Assembly (NCBI RefSeq): GCF_014287515.2
Contig: NZ_CP092473.1
Span: 895,001 to 959,000 of the forward strand
DNA: 64,000 nt
Direction of reading: 5' to 3'
Origin: Roseburia rectibacter
Lineage (GTDB): Bacteria > Bacillota > Clostridia > Lachnospirales > Lachnospiraceae
In this document: piece by piece, positions 43,717 to 52,124 of the stretch
Position numbering within the stretch: position 1 is the stretch's first letter
How the letters are laid out: each line of letters opens with the position of its first letter
Translations under genes and position numbers: made by a program
The notes under the pieces: model-generated
What the model saw: the letters and a program-made list of their open reading frames with translations, nothing else
Told to the model about the DNA's origin: nothing
The model's database searches: none

Positions 43717-43947
43717 GGTAGAGAACTCCTTTTTGTTATTTGTGAAATGATTTTAAAGGGATGTAGGAAAACAACATCGCTGTATATTATTATACCAGTT
43801 GTACAGGTAAGAAAAAAGAAGATTTCGATAGAGGTTACAAAGAGACAAAGAAAAATATTTACAAATATAATAGTTGATTTCGCATGAAAGTGGAAGGCTT
43901 TCGGGTGGCACACACCTAAATAAACCAGTAGCAGTATTAACAAAGAT
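43717..43947. other. Intergenic, no supported gene
   Basis: AT-rich stretch between the CYTH gene start and a hairpin. A frame on the minus strand (43692-43943) overlaps the CYTH start and lacks a ribosome site, so I do not accept it. The short segment AAGGCTTTC near 43900 resembles the core of the tRNA-downstream repeat, but the match is too short to mean much. Confidence 0.4.
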
Positions 43948-43975
43948 AAAGGTCTTGCGTAAGCAGGACCTTTTT
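43948..43975 (+). terminator. Terminator-like hairpin before the decayed gene
   Basis: AAAGGTCTTGC (43948-43958) pairs with GCAGGACCTTT (43963-43973), loop GTAA, followed by TTTTT. It lies right before an AGGAG site and ATG at 43989, so it might have acted as an attenuator. Confidence 0.7.
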
Positions 43976-43988
43976 ACGTAGGAGAAAA

Positions 43989-44254
43989 ATGACAGTTAAT
44001 TCAAGACTTTCTGATAGTGAACTATTGGATGCAATTTATAGAGCTGCATATGAGTACTCTAAATTAATTGGTAATTCCTAAAAATATAGATGAGTTTATG
44101 AAACGAAAATATAAGATAGTATTAGTATTACAAAAAAGTAAGTCACAGGAAAAGTACGGAATGGTTACAGCAGAGATAAAAGGAGGGACTTTTAAAAGAT
44201 ATGCATAAGGAGTTTCCAGATAATTTGAAGGAATTAATTACTATAGATAAATAA
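43989..44254 (+). pseudogene. Degenerate small gene with two frameshifts
   Basis: After AGGAGAAAA, ATG 43989 opens a frame ending at 44081 (30 codons, ELLDAIYRAAYEYSKL inside). The next frame continues with IPKNIDEFMKRKYKIVLVLQ to a stop at 44206-44208. A third frame adds HKEFPDNLKELITIDK to 44254. The parts join naturally into one protein of about 85 residues, so at least two single-base changes have broken it. Family not recognised; small size and isolation suggest a leftover of mobile DNA or a toxin-like gene. Confidence 0.55.
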
Positions 44255-44282
44255 GAGCATACATGCAGAAAACAGGTAGCCA

Positions 44283-44311
44283 TTGACCGCAAAAAAACAG
44301 TTTGTTATACT
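44283..44311 (+). promoter_or_regulatory. Promoter of the DJ-1 family gene
   Basis: TTGACC (44283-44288), 17-bp spacer, TATACT (44306-44311). It lies about 60 bp before the ATG. Confidence 0.7.
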
Positions 44312-44370
44312 TTATTTAAATTATTAAGCTGAATGTGATACCGTACATAAAAGAAAGGCAGGCAATATTT

Positions 44371-44931
44371 ATGAGTAAAATTGGAATTTTCATGGCAGAC
44401 GGCTGTGAGGAAATTGAAGGACTTACCGTAGTTGATATTGTGCGTCGTGCAAAAATGGAGATCGTTATGATCTCTGTCACCGGGAAAAAAGAAGTAACAA
44501 GCTCCCACGGAGTTACTTTTTTAGCAGATGTACTTGCAGAAGAAACAGGATATGAGGATTTGGATGGAATCGTGCTTCCGGGTGGAATGCCGGGAACTAT
44601 ACATCTGCTGGAAAATGAAACTGTCAATGCCGTGATCCGCAAGTTCGCAGATGAAGGAAAGTTAGTTGCCGCAATCTGTGCAGCTCCGAGTGTATTAGGT
44701 GCAGCAGGGCTGTTAGAAGGAAAGCATGCAACCTGTCATCCTGGATTTGAAGAAAAATTAACCGGTGCTACGACCAGCGAGGACGAGGTCGTAGTAGACG
44801 GCAGCTTCATCACAAGCCGCGGCATGGGAACAGCGATTCCATTTGCATTTGAGATCGTGCGTTACTTTACCGATGATGAAACGGTAGAGCATGTCCGTCA
44901 GGGGCTTGTGTACCGTGCAAATGAAAAATAA
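44371..44931 (+). CDS. DJ-1/PfpI/YajL family protein
   Basis: 186 residues from ATG 44371, preceded by AGAAAGGCAGGCAATATTT; an in-frame codon at 44335 is not a convincing start. Motifs are IGIFMADGCEEIEGLTVVDI (Glu after DGCEE) and AAICAAPSVLGAAGLL, with the reactive nucleophile-elbow Cys (about residue 104). HATCHPGFEEKL lies further on. Members are linked to protection against oxidants or glycation, or act as chaperones; the exact activity is disputed. A shared terminator follows it. Confidence 0.93.
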   Translation: MSKIGIFMADGCEEIEGLTVVDIVRRAKMEIVMISVTGKKEVTSSHGVTFLADVLAEETGYEDLDGIVLPGGMPGTIHLLENETVNAVIRKFADEGKLVAAICAAPSVLGAAGLLEGKHATCHPGFEEKLTGATTSEDEVVVDGSFITSRGMGTAIPFAFEIVRYFTDDETVEHVRQGLVYRANEK

Positions 44932-44977
44932 CGGATCGCAGGCATCAGGCACAGAACAGATCATCGTGAATAAATAG

Positions 44978-45018
44978 AAAAAGTCTCCACATCACGCCAT
45001 GGATGTGGAGGCTTTTTT
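44978..45018. terminator. Bidirectional terminator
   Basis: A 16-bp stem (44978-44993 with 45002-45017, one G-T pair) with A and T tracts. It separates the convergent DJ-1 and spore-protein genes. Confidence 0.9.
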
Positions 45019-45038
45019 ACTTCCGGCAAGTTGTTTTT

Positions 45039-45260
45039 TTACTTGCCTGACATCTGCTCTTCCTGTTTCATGATCATTTTTTTGACCATCTCGCCGCCGA
45101 TGCTTCCTGCCTGTGCAGAAGTAAGGTCACCGTTGTAACCTTCTTTTAACGGCACACCGATCTCGCTTGCTACTTCCTGTTTAAAACGGTTCATAGCTTC
45201 TTTTGCCTGTGGTACAGCCATTTTGCTGGTGTTAGAACCAGAATTGTTAGATCCACTCAT
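45039..45260 (-). CDS. Alpha/beta-type small acid-soluble spore protein
   Basis: 73 residues from ATG 45260, where GGAGGTGAAATCC precedes; an ATG at 45269 is less well placed. It coats DNA in dormant spores and is cleaved at germination. The germination-protease site (FKQEVASEIGV) and the C-terminal GYNGDLTSAQAGSIGGEMVKKM are both typical. It proves sporulation capability in principle. A short Ser/Asn tail starts the protein. Confidence 0.96.
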   Translation of the reverse strand: MSGSNNSGSNTSKMAVPQAKEAMNRFKQEVASEIGVPLKEGYNGDLTSAQAGSIGGEMVKKMIMKQEEQMSGK

Positions 45261-45415
45261 GGATTTCACCTCCGTAAATTAGTCTGTTATTTGTTGTAAC
45301 TATTTAGAATAGTTACTGTTTGGTATTAGGATTTACAAGTAAGAATTACTGTATGTCCTAATTCTATTATTTACAAAGAGAGGAAAAATATGATGGAAAA
45401 ATCTGAGAAAATCGG
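45261..45415. other. Regulatory spacer between spore-protein and gtrA genes
   Basis: AT-rich; AACTATT...AATAGTT (about 45298-45314) forms a small dyad upstream of the spore gene. A clear sigma-G promoter could not be assigned. No gene is supported. Confidence 0.35.
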
Positions 45416-45438
45416 GAACCTGCAAATGATTCAGGTTC
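45416..45438. promoter_or_regulatory. Dyad just upstream of the gtrA promoter
   Basis: GAACCTG (45416-45422) and CAGGTTC (45432-45438) form a 7-bp inverted repeat two bases before the -35 box. This is a plausible activator or repressor site. Confidence 0.45.
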
Positions 45439-45439
45439 G

Positions 45440-45468
45440 TTGACAGCAGACCATGAATACTCTATAAT
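45440..45468 (+). promoter_or_regulatory. Consensus promoter of the gtrA-glycosyltransferase operon
   Basis: TTGACA (45440-45445), 17-bp spacer, TATAAT (45463-45468); both boxes match consensus exactly. It lies about 42 bp before the gtrA ATG. Confidence 0.9.
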
Positions 45469-45510
45469 TAGAAAGTTATGATAGAGCTGCACGAAAGAAC
45501 GGAGGAATAT

Positions 45511-45972
45511 ATGGATACAAAGAAACAGGATATATTTGACCGGCTGATGCATCTGCCTGTTTTAAATATTTTTGAACCATTTTATAAAAAACATAAGGAA
45601 ATGCTATTATATTTATTTTTTGGCGGATTGACATTTGTGATAAGTGTTATCACATATGCCTTTTTTAATGTTTCACTTGGAATGAATGAGCTTGTTGCCA
45701 ACATTTTTTCCTGGATCTTAGCAGTTTTATTTGCTTTTTTTACGAACCGTATCTGGGTATTTGATGGAAAGACGAATGGAGCAAAAGAATTTTTTGTACA
45801 GATGATGAACTTTTTTGGCGGACGTGTTGCAACGCTGCTTGTGGAAGAAGTGATACTTTTTGTGTTTATCACAGAGCTTGGATTTGGAAGTATGGCAGTT
45901 AAGATAGCGGCACAGATTATTGTAATCATATTGAATTATGTGATCAGTAAATTGTGGGTTTTCCGGAAATAA
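45511..45972 (+). CDS. GtrA-like membrane protein
   Basis: 153 residues from ATG 45511, with ACGGAGGAATAT just before; a frame from 45478 has no site. Four hydrophobic helices fill the length, with the family features FGGLTFVISVITYAFFN and AFFTNRIWVFDGKTNGAKEF. GtrA proteins help polyprenyl-linked sugars cross the membrane. It is followed by two GtrB/DPM1-type glycosyltransferase genes, which could charge the lipid carrier for this flippase-like protein. Confidence 0.92.
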   Translation: MDTKKQDIFDRLMHLPVLNIFEPFYKKHKEMLLYLFFGGLTFVISVITYAFFNVSLGMNELVANIFSWILAVLFAFFTNRIWVFDGKTNGAKEFFVQMMNFFGGRVATLLVEEVILFVFITELGFGSMAVKIAAQIIVIILNYVISKLWVFRK

Positions 45973-46039
45973 AAAGGTATATCCGGGTAAGGAGCAGAAT
46001 CGAAGGATATGTCTGTGCAGAGAAAAAGGGAGAATGTCA

Positions 46040-47017
46040 ATGAAGGCAATCTTATATATTGTAATTCCGTGCTATAATGAAGAAGAAGTTTTACCGGTAA
46101 CTTCCGGTCTTTTTTTAGAGGAATTATTGTTGTTGATTAAGAAGGAAAAGATAAGTCAAAAGAGCCGTATACTTTTTGTGAATGACGGGAGCAGGGATCG
46201 CACATGGGAGATCATAGAGAAACTTGCCAGAGAAAATCCTTATTTTATCGGAATAAGCCAGAGCCGCAACAGGGGACATCAGAATGCGGTTCTTGCGGGA
46301 CTGATGGAGGCAAAAGATGTCGCTGACATCACAATCTCAATTGACTGTGATGGACAGGATGATATTGCGACAATGGAAGCAATGGTAGATGCTTATTATG
46401 ATGGTGCAGAAGTGGTTTATGGAGTCAGAAGTAAGCGCGATACGGATACTTTCTTCAAGAGGCTTACGGCACAGGCATTTTATAAAATTTTAATATGGAT
46501 GGGGGTGGAGACCATTTACAATCATGCGGATTACCGCCTGGTTTCGGCGAGGGTTTTAAAAGAATTTGCCGGATTTAAGGAGGTAAATCTGTTTTTACGG
46601 GGAATGATCCCTCTGGTTGGATTTAAGAGCACAAGTGTTTTTTATGAGAGGCACGCGCGGATTGCGGGCAGATCACATTACCCACTTGCAAAGATGGTCA
46701 ATCTCGCGATTGATGGAATCACAAGTTTAAGTGTAAAACCGCTGCGTCTTATTTCTGGTATTGGTATCGGAGTATCTGTATTAAGTTTTATTGGCGTTTT
46801 GTGGGCGGTCATTACACAGATCTGCGGCAGAACTGTGACCGGATGGGCAAGTACGATCTGTGTGATCTGTTTTATGGGAGGTGTACAGCTCGTCTGTCTT
46901 GGCGTGCTGGGTGAATATATTGGAAAAATCTATATGGAAGTCAAGGCGAGACCACGTTATATCATCAGCGAACGAACATGGATCAAACAAGATAAGAATG
47001 AGGAAAAGGGAGAATAG
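46040..47017 (+). CDS. GT2 glycosyltransferase, polyprenol-phosphate-sugar synthase type (GtrB-like)
   Basis: 325 residues from ATG 46040, with AAAGGGAG eight bases upstream; ATG 46034 is too close to it. The cytosolic GT-A domain has YIVIPCYNEEEVLP, FVNDGSRDRTWE and SIDCDGQDD (the metal-binding D-x-D region). Two C-terminal transmembrane helices (about 233-260 and 265-290) anchor it. It likely transfers a hexose from a nucleotide sugar to undecaprenyl phosphate. Its neighbours are GtrA and a second, similar enzyme; the two differ, so two sugars may be used. Confidence 0.92.
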   Translation: MKAILYIVIPCYNEEEVLPVTSGLFLEELLLLIKKEKISQKSRILFVNDGSRDRTWEIIEKLARENPYFIGISQSRNRGHQNAVLAGLMEAKDVADITISIDCDGQDDIATMEAMVDAYYDGAEVVYGVRSKRDTDTFFKRLTAQAFYKILIWMGVETIYNHADYRLVSARVLKEFAGFKEVNLFLRGMIPLVGFKSTSVFYERHARIAGRSHYPLAKMVNLAIDGITSLSVKPLRLISGIGIGVSVLSFIGVLWAVITQICGRTVTGWASTICVICFMGGVQLVCLGVLGEYIGKIYMEVKARPRYIISERTWIKQDKNEEKGE

Positions 47018-47025
47018 AGAAACAT

Positions 47026-47970
47026 ATGAAAATTTCATTGATTATTCCGTGCTATAATGAGCAGGAAGCGTTACCGATTTTTTATCGGGAAACAAAAAAA
47101 GTGATGCAGTCCATGGACTGTGATTATGAGATGATTTTTGTCAATGATGGATCAAAGGATGGTACACTGGGGCTTTTGAAAGAGTTCGCAAAAGAAGATG
47201 ATCATGTGACTTATATCGGATTTTCCAGAAATTTTGGCAAGGAAGCTGCAATGTATGCCGGATTTTGTAATGTGACCGGTGATTATGCAGCAGTAATGGA
47301 TGCAGATATGCAGGATCCACCGGCATTATTGCCGCAGATGCTCGATATTTTGGAGAATCAGGAATATGACAGTGTGGCAACACGCCGTGCAACAAGAAAA
47401 GGAGAGCCGGTGATCAGAAGCTGGTTTGCAAGAAGATTTTACAGTCTGATCAATAAGATCTCAGATGCAGACATTGTAGATGGTGCGAGAGATTTCCGGC
47501 TGATGAAACGCAGCATGGTTGATGCGATCGTTGAGATGGGAGAGTATAACCGTTTTTCGAAAGGTATTTTCGGGTGGATAGGGTTTAAGACATACTGGCT
47601 TCCATATGAAAATGTCAATCGCGTTGCCGGAGAAACAAAATGGAGTTTCTGGAAGTTATTTAAATATGCGATCGATGGTGTGATTAATTTTTCACAGGCT
47701 CCGCTTTCCATAGCATCCTGGTTCGGAATGTTTATGACATTTGTATCGTTTGTAGCAGTTGTGTTTATCGTTATCCGAAAACTGGTCTTTGGAGATCCGG
47801 TGGATGGCTGGGCGTCAACGGTATGTATTATCACGTTGATCGGCGGCATACAGTTATTCTGTATGGGGATTATGGGACAGTATATCGCAAAGACATATCT
47901 GGAAGTCAAAAAAAGACCGCACTATATCGTTTCGGATACGAACCGTGAGGATATGGAAAAGGTTAAATAA
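47026..47970 (+). CDS. GT2 glycosyltransferase, polyprenol-phosphate-sugar synthase type, second copy
   Basis: 314 residues with the same organisation: SLIIPCYNEQEALPIFY, FVNDGSKDGTLGLL, VMDADMQDPPALLPQM and FRLMKRSMVDAI, and two C-terminal membrane helices. It differs clearly from its upstream neighbour, so it is an old duplication or has a different donor sugar. It starts 9 bp after the previous stop. A secreted protein gene follows after 26 bp. Confidence 0.92.
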   Translation: MKISLIIPCYNEQEALPIFYRETKKVMQSMDCDYEMIFVNDGSKDGTLGLLKEFAKEDDHVTYIGFSRNFGKEAAMYAGFCNVTGDYAAVMDADMQDPPALLPQMLDILENQEYDSVATRRATRKGEPVIRSWFARRFYSLINKISDADIVDGARDFRLMKRSMVDAIVEMGEYNRFSKGIFGWIGFKTYWLPYENVNRVAGETKWSFWKLFKYAIDGVINFSQAPLSIASWFGMFMTFVSFVAVVFIVIRKLVFGDPVDGWASTVCIITLIGGIQLFCMGIMGQYIAKTYLEVKKRPHYIVSDTNREDMEKVK

Positions 47971-47996
47971 GGTATAAACGAAACAGGAGGTCAGGT

Positions 47997-50030
47997 ATGA
48001 AAAAAAGAGTATTGGCAATGTTTATGGCTGCCTTAGTCTCTGTGGGGACTGTGCTTGCACCGGCAGACATGGGGAGTGCTTACGCAGCAGAGGTAACGCA
48101 GGAAGAAACGGAGAAAAGTGCTGCCGAGGCTTTGCTTGAGAATGAAACACCGGGAGTAACAGTCGAAACAGAAACCTCTGAAACGGAAGAAATACAGACG
48201 ACAGAGGGGAAAGAAATACCGGAAACACAGATGGTTGAAGAAACATCCGAAACCGAAGAAGCAGCAGAGACACAGACAGTCGAAGTAATTGCTGAAACCG
48301 AAGAAACGGTGGATGTGCAGACAACAGGAGAGAATGAAGCAAGATCAGCCACACTTTCGGAGATGCCGACGGGTCTTCTGCCGTTTGAAGCAGTTGGTGA
48401 AATCACACTGGATCGCGAAACTGCGGAAGAGGAAGAAGCAGAAAATATTTTAAAATCATCTGCATATTATAACAGTACCTGGGAAAAATATGGAAGTTAT
48501 TATTTTTATAATCAGTTAAGCAGTAAGGAAAAGGCATACTGGGATGCTTTGAATAAAGTTTGTTTAAAGTATATGACAACACAGGCAGATGCAGCAAAAT
48601 ACAATATCAGTGGGACAACTTACTATTATATTGATATAGTAGGCAGCAGTTCGCTGTCATTATCGCAGATGGAGGAGGTATATCAGATCTTCCGTTATTC
48701 AAATCCACAGTACTATTTCTTAAAGAGTGCATACTTAAAAAATGGAACTTATGGTATTGCAGGCTGTGTTTATCCTGCATTTGCAAATGGTTCCGCACGT
48801 GCAGCTGCAACAAAAAAAGTGCAGAGTCAGGTTTCATCCTGGCAGAAGAAGATCGATGCATGTTCAACAGATGAGAAAAAGGTAAAAATGATCCATGATC
48901 TGATCATTGATAAAGTGGAATATAACCAGACCTTATATGATAATAATTTTAAAGATGAGGATACGGCATATTCCCAGTCTGCCTACAGTGTATTTTGCAC
49001 AGATCTGACGGTATGTGCGGGATATTCACAGGCATTTGAGATGATGTGCAATGGCTCAGGAATCGATGCCGTAGCAGTAACAAGTTACTATCACGAGTGG
49101 AATAAAGTGCGCCTTAACGATTCCTGGTACAATGTAGACTGTACATGGGATGATGCGGACGGAACCATTTACTATGGTTATTTTGAAAGAAGCGATAATT
49201 ATTATGATACAGTAAATTATAGTTCCTATGTTTTCCATGCGGAAGAAGATATCTGGGAGGGGTACCTGCCGGCATGTACGATCGACTCCGGGGCGACATC
49301 CACAGCACCGGGAACGATTGCCACAATCACTCAGACAGTAGCAAAGCCAGTTATTTCAGCGTCGGTAAGCGGTACCTCCTATAAAGTAAAAATAACATCG
49401 AAAACATCTGGGGCAGTTATTTATTATACCACAGACGGAAGTGAGCCAAATGCGGCATATTCAAAGGGCACACGTTATACGGGAGCATTTACAGTTTCCC
49501 CTGGTAAGACGGTGAAGGCAGTTGCAGTCTGCAATAAATATGCGGACAGCAGTGTTTCATCGAAGAAACTCGCAAAGCTGACAACTTATAAGATCACATT
49601 CAAGAGCAATGGCGGCAAGGGAAGCATGAGCAAGCAGAGCATGGCAAAAGGTGTTTCCACCGCGATCTCAAAAAATAAGTTTTCGAAGAAATATTACACG
49701 TTTGCGGGCTGGAAGACCAAGGCGAACGGAAAAGGAAAGTCTTATAAAAATAAACAGAAGATCAAGCTCACAAAGAACATTACCCTGTACGCACAGTGGA
49801 AACTCACAAAATATAAGATCACCTATAAGCTAAACGGTGGAAAAAATGCGAAGAAGAATCCGACTGCATATACATACAAGACCTCGACGATCAAACTGAA
49901 AAATCCGACAAGAAAAGGGTATGTATTTAAGGGATGGTATTTAGATAAGAAATTTAAAAAGAAAGTTACTGTCATCAATAAAGGAAGCAGCGGAAATAAG
50001 ACACTGTATGCAAAGTGGAAAAAGAAGTAA
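47997..50030 (+). CDS. Secreted transglutaminase-like protein with InlB-type repeats
   Basis: 677 residues, exported. The signal peptide is followed by a Thr/Glu-rich repetitive linker (about 35-110, ETSETEE units). The central transglutaminase-like domain (about 260-420) has the putative Cys in LTVCAGYSQAFEMMC, His in SYYHEWNKVRLND and Asp in YNVDCTWDDADG. A chitobiase-like, FN3-type domain (IYYTTDGSEPNAAYSKG) follows. Two InlB/Flg_new repeats (about 530-675) end the protein, with TYKITFKSNGGKG, FAGWKTKANGKG, KYKITYKLNGGKN and FKGWYLDKKFKK. No LPxTG is present; the basic repeats may bind the wall. CAGGAGGTCAGGT precedes the ATG. Whether it crosslinks or cleaves peptides is unknown. Confidence 0.9.
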   Translation: MKKRVLAMFMAALVSVGTVLAPADMGSAYAAEVTQEETEKSAAEALLENETPGVTVETETSETEEIQTTEGKEIPETQMVEETSETEEAAETQTVEVIAETEETVDVQTTGENEARSATLSEMPTGLLPFEAVGEITLDRETAEEEEAENILKSSAYYNSTWEKYGSYYFYNQLSSKEKAYWDALNKVCLKYMTTQADAAKYNISGTTYYYIDIVGSSSLSLSQMEEVYQIFRYSNPQYYFLKSAYLKNGTYGIAGCVYPAFANGSARAAATKKVQSQVSSWQKKIDACSTDEKKVKMIHDLIIDKVEYNQTLYDNNFKDEDTAYSQSAYSVFCTDLTVCAGYSQAFEMMCNGSGIDAVAVTSYYHEWNKVRLNDSWYNVDCTWDDADGTIYYGYFERSDNYYDTVNYSSYVFHAEEDIWEGYLPACTIDSGATSTAPGTIATITQTVAKPVISASVSGTSYKVKITSKTSGAVIYYTTDGSEPNAAYSKGTRYTGAFTVSPGKTVKAVAVCNKYADSSVSSKKLAKLTTYKITFKSNGGKGSMSKQSMAKGVSTAISKNKFSKKYYTFAGWKTKANGKGKSYKNKQKIKLTKNITLYAQWKLTKYKITYKLNGGKNAKKNPTAYTYKTSTIKLKNPTRKGYVFKGWYLDKKFKKKVTVINKGSSGNKTLYAKWKKK

Positions 50031-50104
50031 TTTATGAATTACAGCTTTTTACCTTAAGGTTTTCTTAAAACGTGAAAATAAGATGGTAAAAAAGTCTTAA
50101 AGGG

Positions 50105-50113
50105 TGGTATAAT
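50105..50113 (+). promoter_or_regulatory. Extended -10 promoter of DUF3048 lipoprotein gene
   Basis: TGGTATAAT with no clear -35 box. It lies about 55 bp before the start. Confidence 0.5.
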
Positions 50114-50165
50114 AACAGAAACGGTGCGCAAAATGCACAAATAATTACTTTGAGAGGTATTTAGT

Positions 50166-51260
50166 TTGAAGAGAAGAGCGATTTTAATGCTGACTGCACT
50201 TGCAATGACAGTATCCATTACAGCATGCGGCAGCAAAAACACAGACGAGACGGCGGCTGATTCGACAGAGGTTGCCATGACAGAAGCAGGAACAGAGGAG
50301 ACTGAGACTGAAAGTGAGGAAGTGCTTCCAGAGGGGATGTATCGCAGCGAGCTGACGAACGAACTGATCGATGAGAGTCTTAAAAATCAGAGACCGATCG
50401 CAGTCATGGTGGACAATGAGTCTATTGCATTGCCACATTATGGATTATCCCAGGCAGATGTTGTTTATGAGATGATGAACAGTACATTAAACGGCAGGAT
50501 CACCAGATTTATGGTACTTGTCAAAGACTGGGAGAATATCAAACAGTTAGGAAGCATCCGGAGTGTGCGCCCGACGAATATACTGATCGCATCTGAGTGG
50601 AATGCAGTCATCTGTCATGATGGCGGTCCTTTCTATATTGATGAATATATGGCAGATCCGAGTGTGGATAATTTTAGTGGTACTTTCTCCCGTGTGGATA
50701 ACGGTAAATCAAGAGAGTATACCGAATATATCTTACCGGGCGATCTGGACAAGAACTTTGAGAACAGCGGTGTGTCCAAAGAATATACCTCCTATTATGA
50801 GGGTCCACATTATCAGTTCGCAAGTGAGAGTAATCCGGTGGATCTTTCATCAGCGTCTGATGCAATTGATGCAAAACTGGTAGATCTTCCATTTCCTCAT
50901 AACGGTTCTTATTTAGAGTACAATGCAGATGACCAGCTCTATTATTATTCAGAGTATGGTAAAGCACATGTAGATCCGGGCAATGACAACAAACAGCTTT
51001 GCTTTAAGAATCTTCTGATCCAGAGCTGCGGATATACACAGTATGATGAACACGGTTATCTGATCTTTGACTGTGTCAGTCAGGGTGGAGGATATTATGT
51101 GACCAACGGAAAAGCAATTCCGGTTACATGGAAAAAAGAGAAAATGACTTCCCCGACACGTTATTATGATGCGGCAGGTAATGAGATTAAGATCAATACA
51201 GGTAAGACTTATGTCGGATTTGTTCCGGTAGATGACTGGCTTGATCTTGTAATTGAATAA
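50166..51260 (+). CDS. DUF3048 (YerB-like) lipoprotein, TTG start
   Basis: 364 residues. I take TTG 50166 as start because it gives the basic KRRAILML head needed for the signal peptide; the next ATG (50190) would remove it. GAGAGG lies upstream. The lipobox is MTVSITACGS. The DUF3048 region has QRPIAVMVDNESIALPHYG, LSQADVVYEMM, GRITRFMVLVKDWENIKQLG and SIRSVRPTNILIASEW, followed by the C-terminal domain with FVPVDDW. B. subtilis YerB is the known homologue; role unclear. A terminator follows. Confidence 0.92.
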   Translation: MKRRAILMLTALAMTVSITACGSKNTDETAADSTEVAMTEAGTEETETESEEVLPEGMYRSELTNELIDESLKNQRPIAVMVDNESIALPHYGLSQADVVYEMMNSTLNGRITRFMVLVKDWENIKQLGSIRSVRPTNILIASEWNAVICHDGGPFYIDEYMADPSVDNFSGTFSRVDNGKSREYTEYILPGDLDKNFENSGVSKEYTSYYEGPHYQFASESNPVDLSSASDAIDAKLVDLPFPHNGSYLEYNADDQLYYYSEYGKAHVDPGNDNKQLCFKNLLIQSCGYTQYDEHGYLIFDCVSQGGGYYVTNGKAIPVTWKKEKMTSPTRYYDAAGNEIKINTGKTYVGFVPVDDWLDLVIE

Positions 51261-51268
51261 GCAGATTG

Positions 51269-51307
51269 AAAAAATCCGTATTTCAGAAATGAAGTACGGA
51301 TTTTTTT
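51269..51307 (+). terminator. Terminator after the DUF3048 gene
   Basis: AAAAAATCCGTA (51269-51280) pairs perfectly with TACGGATTTTTT (51295-51306). Confidence 0.9.
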
Positions 51308-51423
51308 ATATTGTTTTTAGGCTTTTAAAATCATGTGTTTTGCGGTAAAATGAAAAATATATGTAGTCAGAAAGCAGAATTTTGGCAGAAGCAAATGAAT
51401 GGAAAGAAAACGGAGAAGCTGTA

Positions 51424-52113
51424 GTGGATAAAAGTACATTTGAGACGGACAGAGAATATACGGTATGGGAGATACTGAAGGGAAACCTTAAAGTATGGTG
51501 GCTGATGCTTGTTGGAGCACTGGCAGGAGCAATGCTTTTGGGTGGGTATAAATATTATTCAAACCGTTCTTATATTTCTGAAAAAAATTATGAGGATGAT
51601 TACCGTGTTATGGCATCTTTATTTGTGGAGGAATACAGTACAGAGAGTGCTGCAGAGCGTGTTGGAACCGTGATCACAGTGGCAGGCAGCCGCAGTACCT
51701 ATGAGAAGATGAAACAGTTAAGCGGATATGATATGGAATATCTGGCATATCAGGATATGTTTGATTTAGAGCAGAATACTTCTTCGGCTGTGATTACAGT
51801 GCATGTGAAATACCCAAGAACCTATGGAACATTTTCATTGGAAAATGAAAGTGATGCCCTGGAATTTGCCGGATATCTGTTAGAGGCAATAGAAGATACG
51901 GTACAGGAGAGTATTGGTAAAAACGGAGTACATGTATTAGATGCGCCATATGTGGCAGATGTTCAGCAGAGATATCTTGCTTATGCGCCTACTATACAGG
52001 AATTTAAACAGGAAATTGCAAAAGCAGCAGTGGCGGGGATATTTTTCGGAATCCTAATAGAAGTGGCAATTTATGCAGGAATATGCGTGTCTGGCAAAAA
52101 GAGAGGAATATAG
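51424..52113 (+). CDS. Wzz/Kdr-like chain-length determinant protein
   Basis: 229 residues from GTG 51424, which has GGAG eight bases before it; a TTG at 51382 in frame is the alternative and would add 14 residues. Two membrane helices bracket it: one near the N-terminus (WWLMLVGALAGAMLLGGYKYY) and one near the end (AAVAGIFFGILIEVAIYAGI). The outside loop is helical and acidic. This is the Wzz topology that sets polysaccharide length. The polymerase-like gene follows after 11 bp, which supports the call. Confidence 0.8.
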   Translation: MDKSTFETDREYTVWEILKGNLKVWWLMLVGALAGAMLLGGYKYYSNRSYISEKNYEDDYRVMASLFVEEYSTESAAERVGTVITVAGSRSTYEKMKQLSGYDMEYLAYQDMFDLEQNTSSAVITVHVKYPRTYGTFSLENESDALEFAGYLLEAIEDTVQESIGKNGVHVLDAPYVADVQQRYLAYAPTIQEFKQEIAKAAVAGIFFGILIEVAIYAGICVSGKKRGI

Positions 52114-52124
52114 AGGGATAGCAA

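Noticed and set aside
43692..43943. 83-codon minus-strand frame upstream of the CYTH gene
   Set aside because: Overlaps the CYTH start in another frame, no ribosome site, hydrophobic by AT-bias.
45261..45360. Sigma-G promoter for the spore protein gene
   Set aside because: Candidate boxes (GTAAA with TATTCTA) are too far from consensus to support by eye.
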